A stretch of 64,000 nt of DNA from Sphaerisporangium cinnabarinum (GCA_003052455.1 QAPD01000028.1:1-64000); one strand, 5' to 3'. Shown: positions 41,295 through 50,036, counted from the stretch's first letter. Numbers and translations: made by a program. The notes: generated by a model from the sequence alone, not told the origin.

Positions 41295-42322
41295 CACAAC
41301 ACCTTTCGACGGCCGACGAGGGCAGCACCCACGGCGGCGACCGGGACGTCCGACGGAGCGAGGGAGACCCGCTCCGACAGACGCAACGAGGACAGGAAGG
41401 GGGACGTGCTCGACTGCGCGTCGAGCGCGTCGCGGACCGCGTCCAGCAGCGGCTGGCCCAGCGCGGACACGCCGCCGCCGAGCACGACGTGGCGCACGTC
41501 CACCGTCAGCTCGAGGATCCGCACGGCGGAGGCGACGGCGGACGCGAACTCGTCCTTGATCCGGATCGCGTCCGGGTCGCCCGCGGCCGCGGCATCGAAG
41601 AGCTCGGCGGGGGCCGGCCGGCCGTGCCGGGACGGCCAGCGCGCCGACACGGCAGAGCCCGACGCGTAGACCTCCACGCACCCGCGCTGCCCGCACGCGC
41701 ACTCCGGCCCGCGCGGGTCGATCGGGATGTGCCCGATCTCGCCCGCGGCACCGCTCACGCCTCGGCGCAGCTCGCCGCCGAGCACGATGCCGGCCGCGAG
41801 CCCGGTGCCGAGCGCGAGGAATGCCAGGTCCTCGCCCTCCGCGCCGCGCAGGTGCGAGGCACCGAGGGCGGCGACGTTGAGGTCGTTGTCGACCTGGACC
41901 GGGACACCGCCGAGCTCGGCGGACAGCGCCTCGGCGAGCGCGAAGCGTCCGCCCTCGATGCCGAGGTTCACCGCGTGCATGACGGAGCCGTCGTCGGGGT
42001 CCACCAGCCCGGGCACCCCGACGCCGACGCCCTCGACGTCCGCGAGGTCACCGCAGGCGCGCCGGACCACCTCGCGGACCGCGCGCGCAGCGCTGGACAC
42101 GACGCCCTCCGGTCCACGCACCGTCGGCAGGCGCAGCGTCTCGCGCGCGACCCCGTCGGGGCCGAGGAAGGCCGCCAGCACCTTGGTGCCGCCGATGTCG
42201 AGGCCCACCGCGCTCCCCGGGCCCACGGGGCCGCGTCGTGACGCGGCCCCGGGCCCGGGGCGTCCGGCCAGGGCTGCGGCCGCCTCGCCGTCGAGCGAGG
42301 CAGCCGTGCTCAGGTCGCTCAC
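41294..42322 (-). CDS. ROK-family sugar kinase, probable N-acetylglucosamine kinase/glucokinase
   Basis: A 342-residue kinase. AVGLDIGGTKVLAAFLG is the ATP phosphate motif near residue 38, GVGVPGLVD and VQVDNDLNVAALG (catalytic Asp in DND) follow, and EIGHIPIDPRGPECACGQRGCVEVYASGSA is the ROK zinc motif (HX11CXCGXXGCXE). No HTH precedes the domain, so it is an enzyme, not a repressor. Between permease and nagB genes the most likely substrate is GlcNAc or glucosamine, which would feed NagB. It lies 1 bp after the permease stop. Confidence 0.88.
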   Translation of the reverse strand: MSDLSTAASLDGEAAAALAGRPGPGAASRRGPVGPGSAVGLDIGGTKVLAAFLGPDGVARETLRLPTVRGPEGVVSSAARAVREVVRRACGDLADVEGVGVGVPGLVDPDDGSVMHAVNLGIEGGRFALAEALSAELGGVPVQVDNDLNVAALGASHLRGAEGEDLAFLALGTGLAAGIVLGGELRRGVSGAAGEIGHIPIDPRGPECACGQRGCVEVYASGSAVSARWPSRHGRPAPAELFDAAAAGDPDAIRIKDEFASAVASAVRILELTVDVRHVVLGGGVSALGQPLLDAVRDALDAQSSTSPFLSSLRLSERVSLAPSDVPVAAVGAALVGRRKVL

Positions 42323-42323
42323 G

Positions 42324-43256
42324 TCAGCCCTTCACCGCACCCGAGACGAGGCCACCGGTCATCCGACCCTGGACGATGAGGAAGAACACCACGGCCGGGA
42401 TGGCGATGAGCACCGAGCCGGCCATGAGCGCGCCCCAGTTGGTCGCCTGGGTCGCCTGCTGGAAGGTCCGCAGCCAGACCGGCAGCGTCATCGCCTCCGG
42501 GCGCTGCATGATGATCAGCGCCATGACGAACTCGTTCCACGCCTGGATGAACGCGAAGACACCCGTCGCGACCAGCCCGGGGGCCAGGAGCGGGAAGGTG
42601 ATCTTCCAGAACGCCTTGCCCCGCGAGCACCCGTCGATCATGGCGGCCTCCTCGAGGTCTGCCGGGACGCCGTTGACGAACCCGCGCAGCGTCCAGATCG
42701 TGAAGGGCAGCACGCCGGACACGTAGACGATCCCGAGCCCGACGATCGTGTTGAGCATCTGCCAGTTGTCGATGATCCGGAAGATCGAGATCATCATCGC
42801 CTCGCCCGGGATCATCTGGACCACGAGGATCGCGAGGATGAACGTCCGGCGACCCTTGAACCGGAAGCGCGTCACCGCGAGCGACGCGAGGAACCCGAGC
42901 ACCATGGCGATGACGAGGGTGAAGAACGTCACCGTGAGCGAGTTGCCCATGGCCGGGATGAACGGGGCCCGCGTCTCGTCCGTGATCGCCGTGACGTAGT
43001 TGTTCAGCGTGAAGACGTCGGGCGTCGGGAAGAACTTCAGCTCCGTCCCGCGCACGAGGCTCGACGGCAGGAACGACGTGTTGATCATCCAGTAGACGGG
43101 GAAGACCGACGAGACGAAGACGATGATCGCCAGGATCGCGTAGCCGACGTTCGCGAGCTTCTTGCGCTGCTTCTCGCGGCTCACGCGAGGGGCGGTGCCC
43201 GCCGCGGGAGAAGCGTGCCGGACCGCGGCGCGGGGGGTGGTCTGGACGGTGCTCAC
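42324..43256 (-). CDS. Carbohydrate ABC transporter permease (MalG-like)
   Basis: A 310-residue permease with six helices after a 35-residue cytoplasmic start. The EAA loop is LEEAAMIDGCSRGKAFWKITFPLLAPGLVATGVF, and AFIQAWNEFVMAL is typical of CUT1 sugar permeases. It ends GGLVSGAVKG, the conserved MalG-family tail (GLxxGAVKG). GTG start overlapping the MalF-like gene by 4 nt. Confidence 0.93.
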   Translation of the reverse strand: MSTVQTTPRAAVRHASPAAGTAPRVSREKQRKKLANVGYAILAIIVFVSSVFPVYWMINTSFLPSSLVRGTELKFFPTPDVFTLNNYVTAITDETRAPFIPAMGNSLTVTFFTLVIAMVLGFLASLAVTRFRFKGRRTFILAILVVQMIPGEAMMISIFRIIDNWQMLNTIVGLGIVYVSGVLPFTIWTLRGFVNGVPADLEEAAMIDGCSRGKAFWKITFPLLAPGLVATGVFAFIQAWNEFVMALIIMQRPEAMTLPVWLRTFQQATQATNWGALMAGSVLIAIPAVVFFLIVQGRMTGGLVSGAVKG

Positions 43257-44209
43257 AGTTCTTCCTCCCGGACCGTCTGGCGCACGTAGTAGAACGAGAT
43301 GCCGAGCATGATGAACACGAAGATCACCGAGATGGCGCCGGCGAGACCGTAGTGCCCCTGGGCCATGCCCATCTGGTAGATGTACACGCCGATCGTGTTC
43401 GTCTTGTCGCGGTCGCCACCGACGCCCTGGAGGGCGTAGATCTGCGTGAAGACGCGCAGGTCCCAGATGATCGACAGCACGATGAGCACCGTGATGATGC
43501 TGCGGACGTACGGGACCATGATGAGCCGGAAGCGCTGCACCGGCGTGGCGCCGTCGAGCTGGGCCGCCTCCAGGACCTCGCCGGGGATCTGCGTCAGTCC
43601 CGCGTACATCGTGAAGGCGACGAACGGCACGGCGCCCCAGACGATGACGATCGTCGCGATGAGGAAGAACTGGAGCGGGTTGAGCAGCCACGAGTGGCCC
43701 ATCCAGTTGTCGCCCGTGATCGCGGTCAGCAGGTTGTTGATGACGCCGTACTGGGTGTCGAAGATCCAGCCCCAGACGATGGTCGCGGCGAGCGCCGGCA
43801 TGGCCCACGCCAGCAGCAGCCCGACCGAGACCAGCAGGCGGAAGCCCTTGCCGAGACGCATCATGAGCAGCGCGATGAGCGTGCCGAGCACCATGGTCAG
43901 GACGACGCACGCCACCATGAACAGGAAGCTGCGCAGGAGGACGGTCCAGAAGCCGTCCACGTCGGTGAGGACCTGGACGTAGTTGTCGAAGCCGACCCAC
44001 TCGGCGGGCTGACCCATGAGCTGGGCCCGCTCGTACTTCTGGAACGACATGATGACGAGCCGCACGAGCGGGTATCCGACGAGGATGCCGAGCACGACGA
44101 GGCTGGGGACGAGGAGCGTCCACGGCAGGATCGGTGGACGCCGCTTCTTGGGTGGCCGCACGGGCGCGCCGGAGCGCTCGGTGCGGGGTTCGAGGGTGGT
44201 TGAGCTCAT
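43253..44209 (-). CDS. Carbohydrate ABC transporter permease (MalF-like)
   Basis: A 318-residue CUT1 permease. A proline-rich basic start leads to TM1 LPWTLLVPSLVVLGILVGYPLVRLVIMSF; the EAA loop is LEAAQLDGATPVQRFRLIMVPYVRSIITVL. WGWIFDTQYGVINNLL is the conserved periplasmic loop. GAGTGAGGA precedes the ATG. Two hairpins lie between it and the binding-protein gene. No ATPase gene is present in the locus; a shared MsiK-like ATPase encoded elsewhere would be needed. Confidence 0.93.
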   Translation of the reverse strand: MSSTTLEPRTERSGAPVRPPKKRRPPILPWTLLVPSLVVLGILVGYPLVRLVIMSFQKYERAQLMGQPAEWVGFDNYVQVLTDVDGFWTVLLRSFLFMVACVVLTMVLGTLIALLMMRLGKGFRLLVSVGLLLAWAMPALAATIVWGWIFDTQYGVINNLLTAITGDNWMGHSWLLNPLQFFLIATIVIVWGAVPFVAFTMYAGLTQIPGEVLEAAQLDGATPVQRFRLIMVPYVRSIITVLIVLSIIWDLRVFTQIYALQGVGGDRDKTNTIGVYIYQMGMAQGHYGLAGAISVIFVFIMLGISFYYVRQTVREEEL

Positions 44210-44276
44210 TTCCTCACTCCGTCAGGGGTTGCGCGGTGGTGCGCAGGCGACGTGCCTCCGGGGCCCGTCATGGGAA

Positions 44277-44310
44277 GGGGTGGGGGCTCCGGCGAAGGAG
44301 TCCCCACCCC
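44277..44310 (-). terminator. Second hairpin in the binding-protein/permease gap
   Basis: GGGGTGGGGGCTCC and GGAGTCCCCACCCC form a 14-bp stem with one G-T pair and loop GGCGAA. Together with the hairpin at 44325-44360 it should limit read-through into the permeases or protect the binding-protein mRNA 3' end. Confidence 0.6.
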
Positions 44311-44324
44311 TGACGGCTCGAGCC

Positions 44325-44360
44325 TCCGACGGTGCCTGGCGGTCACCAGGCACCGTCGGA
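44325..44360 (-). terminator. First hairpin after the binding-protein gene
   Basis: Perfect 15-bp stem TCCGACGGTGCCTGG / CCAGGCACCGTCGGA with a 6-nt loop, 5 bp beyond the stop codon. Confidence 0.7.
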
Positions 44361-44365
44361 CCGGC

Positions 44366-45676
44366 TCAGCTGTTGAGGATCGACTCGATCTTCGCGTCGA
44401 GCTCCTCGGCGACCGTCTGCACGTCGTCGCCGTTGGCGAGCTTCGTGAAGGCGCTCTGGAGCACGTTCTGCGCCTCGACGTCGGCCCACTTCGGGGACGC
44501 CGGGGTGAGGCGAGCGTTCTGTGCCGCCTCGACGCCCGCCTGGGCGATCGGGTTGTCCTGCGGCACCTCGCTCGCGAGGGACTTCTTCGCCGGGATCATG
44601 TTCGCCTGGGCGAGGATCGTCTGGTACTCGTCGCTCATCATGATCTCGAACGCCTTGTACGCGAGGTCCGGGTTGTTGGACTTCGCCGCGACGGCGATGT
44701 TCGAGCCACCGGCGAACACGGCCGCCGGCTCACCCGCGGTCTTGCCGGGCAGCGGGAACGCCGCGAGGTCGGAGCCGTAGGTCTCGAGGCACCCGGGGGT
44801 CACCTTCGGGTCGTCGGGCGTCGCCGAGGTCTTGATGGTGCCGGCGATCCACGTCGGGGCCGACACGTAGGCCACCTGGCCCTCGCAGAACGGCACCTGG
44901 AGGTCGGTCTCCTGACCGTCCTTCGGCGCCAGCGACGCCTTGGTCATGAGGTCCTGGACCTGCGCGAGGCCGGCGAGGCCGCCCTCCGAGGAGAACCCGG
45001 CCTCCCACTCGCCGTCGTCGTTCTGCTCGGCGATGAAGCCGCCGTTCTCCCAGACGAAGGGAAGGGCGTTGTACCAGTCCTGGCCGGGCCAGTAGACGCC
45101 GGAGACCGTGTCCGTCTTGAGCGACTTCGCGGTCTCGACGTACTCGTCGAGAGTGGTCGGGACCGGCGTGGAGCCGGTGACCTGCGGCGTGTAGAACACG
45201 GCGCGCGAACCGGCGTAGTAGGGCAGCGCGTAGTGCTTGCCCTCCCAGTCGCCGGCCTCGACGAAGCCGCCGAGCAGGTCGTCGCCGCCGAGGGACTGGA
45301 ACTCGTCCTCGGTGATCTCACGGAAGAAGCCTGCGGACGTGAAGGCCGGGGACTGCGTGTTGCCGACCTCGACGATGTCCGGGCTGTCGGACCCGGAGAG
45401 CGACGTGGTGAGCTTGTCGACGAGGCCGGTCCAGGACTGCTCCTCGATCGTGAGGGTGCTGCCCGGGTTCTCCTCCTCGAACGTGGTCGTGAGGTACTCG
45501 CGCGCGGCGTCGGGCGTGTCCGACCCGTTGAGCCAGACGCGGATGTCGCCGGAGGCGGACTCGCCGTCGCCGGAGCCGTTGTCCTCGCTCCCGCCGCCGG
45601 TGCTGCAGGCGGTCAGCGCGAGCGCCAGGGTGATCGTCGACGCCACGGAGGCGACGACGAGACGGTTCCTCTTCAC
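44366..45676 (-). CDS. Sugar-binding lipoprotein of ABC transporter
   Basis: A 436-residue family 1 solute-binding protein. Residues 1-24 are a lipoprotein signal ending LTAC, followed by a Gly/Ser/Asp linker and DIRVWLNGSDTPDAAREYLTTTFEEENPGSTLTIEEQSW. LTTSLSGSDSPDIVEVGNTQSPAF and YAGSRAVFYTPQV are typical of CUT1 binding proteins. The gene partners suggest GlcNAc or chitobiose, as in NgcE or DasA of Streptomyces, but the ligand is not proven. GTG at 45676 with GAGAGGAAG 7 nt upstream. The 208-bp gap before it holds the hairpin at 45826-45849 and no clear -10 box. Confidence 0.92.
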   Translation of the reverse strand: MKRNRLVVASVASTITLALALTACSTGGGSEDNGSGDGESASGDIRVWLNGSDTPDAAREYLTTTFEEENPGSTLTIEEQSWTGLVDKLTTSLSGSDSPDIVEVGNTQSPAFTSAGFFREITEDEFQSLGGDDLLGGFVEAGDWEGKHYALPYYAGSRAVFYTPQVTGSTPVPTTLDEYVETAKSLKTDTVSGVYWPGQDWYNALPFVWENGGFIAEQNDDGEWEAGFSSEGGLAGLAQVQDLMTKASLAPKDGQETDLQVPFCEGQVAYVSAPTWIAGTIKTSATPDDPKVTPGCLETYGSDLAAFPLPGKTAGEPAAVFAGGSNIAVAAKSNNPDLAYKAFEIMMSDEYQTILAQANMIPAKKSLASEVPQDNPIAQAGVEAAQNARLTPASPKWADVEAQNVLQSAFTKLANGDDVQTVAEELDAKIESILNS

Positions 45677-45825
45677 TGGGTGCTTCCTCTCGGTGATTCT
45701 TGGTGGTGGCGGCGATGCCCCCACCGGAGGTGTGGCAGGAGTCCTGCGTAATCGAGCGTGTGCAGGGGTGCTGCTGTGTTACTGCGTTCCTGGGGGTGCT
45801 GCACTGGGGGTCCCAGGAGGTCTGA

Positions 45826-45849
45826 GGGGCGGGTCGTGGCCCGCGCCCC
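45826..45849 (-). terminator. Hairpin after the ROK regulator gene
   Basis: GGGGCGGG pairs with CCCGCGCCCC with one bulge, 36-59 bp beyond the regulator stop; a weak terminator or mRNA processing site. Confidence 0.4.
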
Positions 45850-45884
45850 GGTCGGGCAGAGAGGTCAGGCGGAGCGTCGTCGGC

Positions 45885-47045
45885 TCACGAGACCCCCAGC
45901 TGTCCGGAGAGGACGAGGACGGCGGCCCCAGCGAGGACGACGTCTTCGTCGAGCGTGGCCATCCGCACCTGCAGCCCGCTGCCGATGACCGGCATGGTGC
46001 GGGAGCGGATGGTCTCGAACGCCGACTCGCGCAGGGGTCCGTCGAGCAGGTCCGCCGGACCGCTCACGAGCACCTCCGCGAGGTTGAGCGCACTGACGAC
46101 AGGGGCCAGGGCGATGCCCAGCGTCCTGCCCACCGACGCCAGCACGGCGTCGGAAGCCTCGGTGTCGAGCCCGTCCACCGCGCGGCGCAGCGCCGGCACG
46201 GACAGCACGGTCTCCAGGCAGCCGCGGCGCCCGCAGGCGCACGGCTCGCCGTCCTCGACCACGGTCACGTGGCCGAGCTCGCCGGCGGCGTCGGCGTGCC
46301 CGTGCACGCGTGCGCCGTCGACCATGATGCCGGCACCCACGCCCTCGCCCACGGTGAGGACGAGCAGGCCGTCGCCGGCCGCTCCCCCGAACGTGAACTC
46401 GCCGAGCGCGGCGATGTTCGCGTCGTTGGCGACATGGACCGCGAGCCCGAGCCGCTCCGTGAGCTGCGCGGCGAGCGGGACGTCGTACCAGCGCCGGTTC
46501 GGCGCCTCGATGACGCGGCCCTCAGCGTCGACGACGCCGGGCGACCCGATCCCCACGCCGATGACCGGCTGGGTCGCGGACGCGATGAGGCCGCGGCAGA
46601 ACCGCATGAGGAGGTCGACGAGCTCGGTCCCGGTACGGCCGTCCACGGCGAGGCTCTGCCGGACGACGAAGTCGCCCGTGAGCGTGACGACGGCGCCGCG
46701 CAGGACCTCGTCGTCGGTGAGGTCGACGGAGACGATCTGGTAGGCGCTCGTGCGCATCCCGACGAGGATCGCCGGCTTGCCGACGCGCTGGCCGGGACGC
46801 ACGCCGAGCTCCTCGACCAGGCCCTCGGCGATGAGCACGGACACCAGGTCCGAGATGGTCACACGAGTGAGGGACGTGGCGCGCGCGAGGTCGGCGCGCG
46901 ACGTGGGTCCCTCGTGGAACAGGTGCTGCAGCACGAGCGACCGGTTGTGGGCCCGAGCGTGCTCGGGGAGCACCTTCGAGGTCGGCCTGAGCCCTGTGCT
47001 CAGTCGCCTCCTCGGTGCGCCGGTGCCGGTGACTGCCGTTGTCAT
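45885..47045 (-). CDS. ROK-family transcriptional repressor (NagC/XylR type)
   Basis: A 386-residue repressor. An N-terminal winged HTH at about residues 30-90 (NRSLVLQHLFHEGPTSRADLARATSLTRVTISDLVSVLIAEGLVEE) precedes a ROK sugar-binding domain: VGIGSPGVVD, VANDANIAALGEF, and the zinc motif AGELGHVTVVEDGEPCACGRRGCLE. The ATP loop is degenerate (IVSVDLTDDEVLRGAVVTL), as usual in ROK repressors. Position between the PfkB kinase and the binding protein suggests it controls the amino-sugar operon. A palindromic operator lies 6 bp upstream of its ATG, so it probably represses itself. Confidence 0.9.
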   Translation of the reverse strand: MTTAVTGTGAPRRRLSTGLRPTSKVLPEHARAHNRSLVLQHLFHEGPTSRADLARATSLTRVTISDLVSVLIAEGLVEELGVRPGQRVGKPAILVGMRTSAYQIVSVDLTDDEVLRGAVVTLTGDFVVRQSLAVDGRTGTELVDLLMRFCRGLIASATQPVIGVGIGSPGVVDAEGRVIEAPNRRWYDVPLAAQLTERLGLAVHVANDANIAALGEFTFGGAAGDGLLVLTVGEGVGAGIMVDGARVHGHADAAGELGHVTVVEDGEPCACGRRGCLETVLSVPALRRAVDGLDTEASDAVLASVGRTLGIALAPVVSALNLAEVLVSGPADLLDGPLRESAFETIRSRTMPVIGSGLQVRMATLDEDVVLAGAAVLVLSGQLGVS

Positions 47046-47050
47046 GTTTG

Positions 47051-47071
47051 TTAGTAGACTGCCTTTACTAA
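47051..47071. promoter_or_regulatory. ROK-type operator upstream of the repressor gene
   Basis: TTAGTAGA and TTTACTAA are inverted repeats with one mismatch around CTGCC (8+5+8). The site is AT-rich in GC-rich surroundings and starts 6 bp before the ATG of the ROK repressor. NagC and other ROK repressors bind AT-rich palindromes of this kind. No second copy is seen before the binding-protein gene. Confidence 0.6.
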
Positions 47072-47158
47072 GTGGCTGTCAACTCCCTCCCGGCTTCGTG
47101 ACCGAAATGTAGCCGAGGAGGCCACGACGCGGGACCTTGGTCCCACGGCCGCCGCTCG

Positions 47159-48049
47159 TCAGGGAGCCGCGGCGATCCAGCCCCGCGCGCCGGCGTGCTC
47201 GACCGAGCGGGACGCGACCCGCACGGCGCCCTCCAGCGCGAGGCGCCACGACGACCCGCGCGCCACCGCCGCGGCGAACGCGCCGTGGACCACGTCGCCC
47301 GCACCCAGCGTGTCGACGACGGCGCCCGGCCGAGGGACCGCGACCTCGTACCTCTCCCCCGCGTCGAGCACCTCGACGGGCAGCGCACCACGGGTCCGCG
47401 CGACGAGCCTCGGCCCGAGCGCGGCGACGACGTCGAGCACGTCGTCCGTCGCGACGCCGGGCGGCCGGAAGTCCGCGGACACGACCACGGCGTCGCACAG
47501 CCCGATCATCGCGGGCGCGTCGGGCTTCCAGGAGCCCCCGTCCAGCACGACGACGCACCCGCGCTCCCGCGCGCGGCGCGCGACCCGGAGCGCGAGCCCG
47601 GGGTGGTGCCCGTCGAGCAGCAGGACGTCCCCGGGGCCGAGCGCGTCCAGGAGGTCCGCCGCGCGCCCCGGCACGACGAGCGGCGCGTCCGTGAGGTCGT
47701 CGAAGCCGGACGCGTTCGTGCTCACGACCGCACGCTCCCCGGTCGCGCGGGTGACGAGCACGGTCGAGACCGCGGGCTGGGCACACCCTGCCGCACCGTC
47801 GGCGGCGTCGACGAGCGCGACGCCCGCCGCCTCGAGCTCGGACCGCACGACCGCGGCGAGGGGCCCGTGGCCCGCGGCGGTCACGAGGGTCGTCGGGACG
47901 CCGAGCGCGACGGCGGTCGCCGCGGCGTTCGCGGCCGGGCCGCCGAACGTCGCGGCGAGGGACCGCGCGACGACCTTCTCGTCGGGTCCGGGCAGGGCGT
48001 CGACGACCTGGACGACGTCGAGGGTCACGAGTCCGCAGCACACCAGCAC
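47159..48049 (-). CDS. PfkB-family carbohydrate kinase
   Basis: A 296-residue ribokinase-family enzyme. VCCGLVTLDVVQVVDALPGPDEKVVARSLAATFGGPAANAAATAVALG contains the first PfkB signature (GGPAANAA), and VVDTLGAGDVVHGAF the second, with the catalytic Asp in GAGD. The sugar specificity is unknown; N-acetylhexosamine, fructose or ribose derivatives are possible. It is the first gene of the minus-strand amino-sugar locus. The GTG at 48049 lies 6 nt after a weak GAGGAT -10 box and matches the usual family start. Confidence 0.85.
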   Translation of the reverse strand: MLVCCGLVTLDVVQVVDALPGPDEKVVARSLAATFGGPAANAAATAVALGVPTTLVTAAGHGPLAAVVRSELEAAGVALVDAADGAAGCAQPAVSTVLVTRATGERAVVSTNASGFDDLTDAPLVVPGRAADLLDALGPGDVLLLDGHHPGLALRVARRARERGCVVVLDGGSWKPDAPAMIGLCDAVVVSADFRPPGVATDDVLDVVAALGPRLVARTRGALPVEVLDAGERYEVAVPRPGAVVDTLGAGDVVHGAFAAAVARGSSWRLALEGAVRVASRSVEHAGARGWIAAAP

Positions 48050-48170
48050 GCGCCCATCCTCGCGCGCGGACCGGCGCGTCCGCACGGCGCCGGGCGGCGG
48101 TCGGATCACGGTCAGTTCACAAGACGGTCACGATGTGGGTGCGGCTGTCCGGTTCGCGCGGTTGGCCCCC

Positions 48171-48176
48171 TACCCT
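48171..48176 (+). promoter_or_regulatory. -10 box, DUF4349 gene (leaderless)
   Basis: TACCCT with 6 nt to the ATG at 48183. Confidence 0.5.
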
Positions 48177-48182
48177 CGCAGC

Positions 48183-49154
48183 ATGCGGACCACTCGCCCT
48201 CTCGCCGTCGTCGCCGCGCTGGTCCTCGGCGGCGCGCTCCTGGCCGGCTGCTCCGCGATGTCGGGGGACAGCGCGTCCGACTCCGGCGCGGGGTCCGAGG
48301 CGGCGGTCGTCGACGGCACCGACACCTCGTCCGGCGCCTCCGCCGGTATCGCGCCCGGCGACGAGGACGCCGTGGTCGAGGCGGACCGCGAGATCGTCAC
48401 CACCGGCTCGGTGACCGTCGTCGCGAAGGACCCGTCGGCGGCCGCCGAGCAGGTCGCCGAGCTCGCGGAGAGCGCGGGAGGTCGGGTCGAGAGCCGTCGG
48501 CAGTCCGAGCCCGAGGGCGACGCGCGGCCCACGGCCGAGCTGACGGTGCGCGTGCCCGCGGCCCAGACGACCGCGACCGTGGACGCGCTCGGCCAGGTCG
48601 GCGAGGTGCGCGACCTCGCGATCGAGGCGGTCGACGTGACCGGCACCGCGCGCGACCTCGACGCCCGCGTCGCGGCGCTCACCACGTCGGTCGAGCGGCT
48701 GCGGACCCTCATGGGCGACGCCGCGACGACCGCGGACCTGCTCGCCGCCGAGCAGGAGCTCACGACCCGCCAGGCGGAGCTCGAGTCGTTGCAGTCGCAG
48801 CGCGCCGCGCTCACGGACCAGGTGTCGATGTCGACGCTGCACGTCACGGTCGTGCAGGTGGCGCCGACCGAGCAGCTCGCGCCCGGCGGCTTCCTCGGCG
48901 GGCTGCAGAACGGCTGGAACGCTCTGCTCACGACGCTGAACGGCCTGGTCGTCGTCCTCGGCGCCCTGCTCCCGTGGCTCGTCGTCGCCGGTCTCGTGCT
49001 GCTCGTCGTGCGCTGGGTGCTGCGCCGGGTGCGCCGTCGTGCGCAGGACGGCGGCGCTCCCCCGGCCGACGACGGCGGCACGGCACCGGACGACGACCCG
49101 GGGGCGCCGTCCTCCGGGCGGGCTCCGCTCGTCGGGGCGTCCGCCCGTGACTGA
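48183..49154 (+). CDS. DUF4349 membrane-anchored lipoprotein
   Basis: A 323-residue protein. Residues 1-23 form a lipoprotein signal with lipobox LAGC. A Ser/Asp/Gly linker is followed by DREIVTTGSVTVVAKDPSAAAEQVAELAESAGGRVESRRQSEP, the DUF4349 start; residues about 155-215 are a coiled coil (TSVERLRTLMGDAATTADLLAAEQELTTRQAELESLQSQRAALTDQ). A C-terminal helix ALLPWLVVAGLVLLVVRWVL crosses the membrane and a low-complexity cytoplasmic tail follows. Function unknown; the layout suggests an envelope scaffold. Confidence 0.87.
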   Translation: MRTTRPLAVVAALVLGGALLAGCSAMSGDSASDSGAGSEAAVVDGTDTSSGASAGIAPGDEDAVVEADREIVTTGSVTVVAKDPSAAAEQVAELAESAGGRVESRRQSEPEGDARPTAELTVRVPAAQTTATVDALGQVGEVRDLAIEAVDVTGTARDLDARVAALTTSVERLRTLMGDAATTADLLAAEQELTTRQAELESLQSQRAALTDQVSMSTLHVTVVQVAPTEQLAPGGFLGGLQNGWNALLTTLNGLVVVLGALLPWLVVAGLVLLVVRWVLRRVRRRAQDGGAPPADDGGTAPDDDPGAPSSGRAPLVGASARD

Positions 49155-49497
49155 GCCCGTCGCTCGCGAGGGCACCGGGCGGGTCGCGCGCCTGTGGGCC
49201 GACGACGAGGGCACGGCCCGGCTCGCCGGGCACCTCGTGACGCGCGTGTGCACGCACTGGGACACGGTCGGGCCGCAGACGTTCCCCCGGCACGTCAACC
49301 CGGAGCCGCGCGTGCAGTGGCGGGCCCACCTCGACGGCCCGGACGGCGACGACGAGGACCTGTACAGCGACGACCCCGGCGCGCCCCCGCTCCCTCGTGA
49401 CGACGACGCCCGGCTCGAGGTCAGGGGGCGACGGCTGCGGCTCGAGTGGCTCGAGGGCGACGAGGCGGCGGCGGCCTGGGAGCGCTACGGCTGGTGA
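49147..49497 (+). CDS. Hypothetical acidic protein
   Basis: A 116-residue frame starting at a GTG that overlaps the DUF4349 stop by 8 nt, so translation is probably coupled. It contains VARLWADDEGTARLAGHLVTRVCTHWDTVGPQTFPRHV and an acidic middle part (DGPDGDDEDLYSDDPG), and ends LRLEWLEGDEAAAAWERYGW. No domain is recognised and no membrane segment is present. Codon use matches the neighbours, which supports a real gene. Confidence 0.65.
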   Translation: MTEPVAREGTGRVARLWADDEGTARLAGHLVTRVCTHWDTVGPQTFPRHVNPEPRVQWRAHLDGPDGDDEDLYSDDPGAPPLPRDDDARLEVRGRRLRLEWLEGDEAAAAWERYGW

Positions 49498-49564
49498 CCG
49501 CGACCGGGTGCTGGTACGACGACGGCCCGCACCCCGGGAGGGGTGCGGGCCGTCGCCGCAGGGG

Positions 49565-49928
49565 TGGAGGTGCGGGGAATCGAACCCCGGTCCGGTGACG
49601 CCGATCGAGGACTTCTCCGGGCGCAGTCTGCTGTCGTTTTTCTCGGCCCCCGCACTCACGCAGACAAGATGCGGACGGGCTCAGTCACCTGAAAGTCCCC
49701 GCAGCCCCGGTGACGAGGACTGCGAGCAGTGGCTCTCTAGATGACGCCAGGATCCGAGTCGAGAGCTAGCTCGGGCTGACGGACTTCGGGGCTCGCTCAG
49801 GCGGCGAGGGCGAAGTCGGTGCGCTTGTTATCGGCACCTGTGTTTTGCAGACATCGTTTACGAGATAAGCCTGCATCCTCGGCCCGCTTCTCCTCGAAGC
49901 ACGACCACCGTCGAAACCGATCACCCCC
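49565..49928 (-). ncRNA. ssrA: Transfer-messenger RNA
   Basis: The minus strand starts GGGGGTGATCGGTTTCGACG, the universal tmRNA 5' end, and finishes GGGGTTCGATTCCCCGC plus CACCTCC, which pairs with the 5' GGGGGTG as acceptor stem. The resume frame at 49797-49835 encodes ADNKRTDFALAA and a stop, with the required ALAA end. Several pseudoknot segments follow. A73 is followed by CCC, so CCA is added. smpB lies 680 bp upstream on the same strand. TAGGCT at 49989-49994 is a candidate -10 box about 60 bp before the mature end. Confidence 0.96.
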
Positions 49929-50036
49929 TGTGCAGTTGTCAAGCACTGCGCGGCGCCCGGGCGGACCCGGACCTCGTGCAGCAGGTCCAGCCTACGCGAT
50001 CAACGCCGTGCCCCGCACGGATATTTCCGCGCGGCC

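Noticed and set aside
45677-45884. DasR-type or second ROK operator before the binding-protein gene
   Set aside because: Neither a GGTCTAGACC-like palindrome nor a TTTACTAA inverted repeat could be found there.
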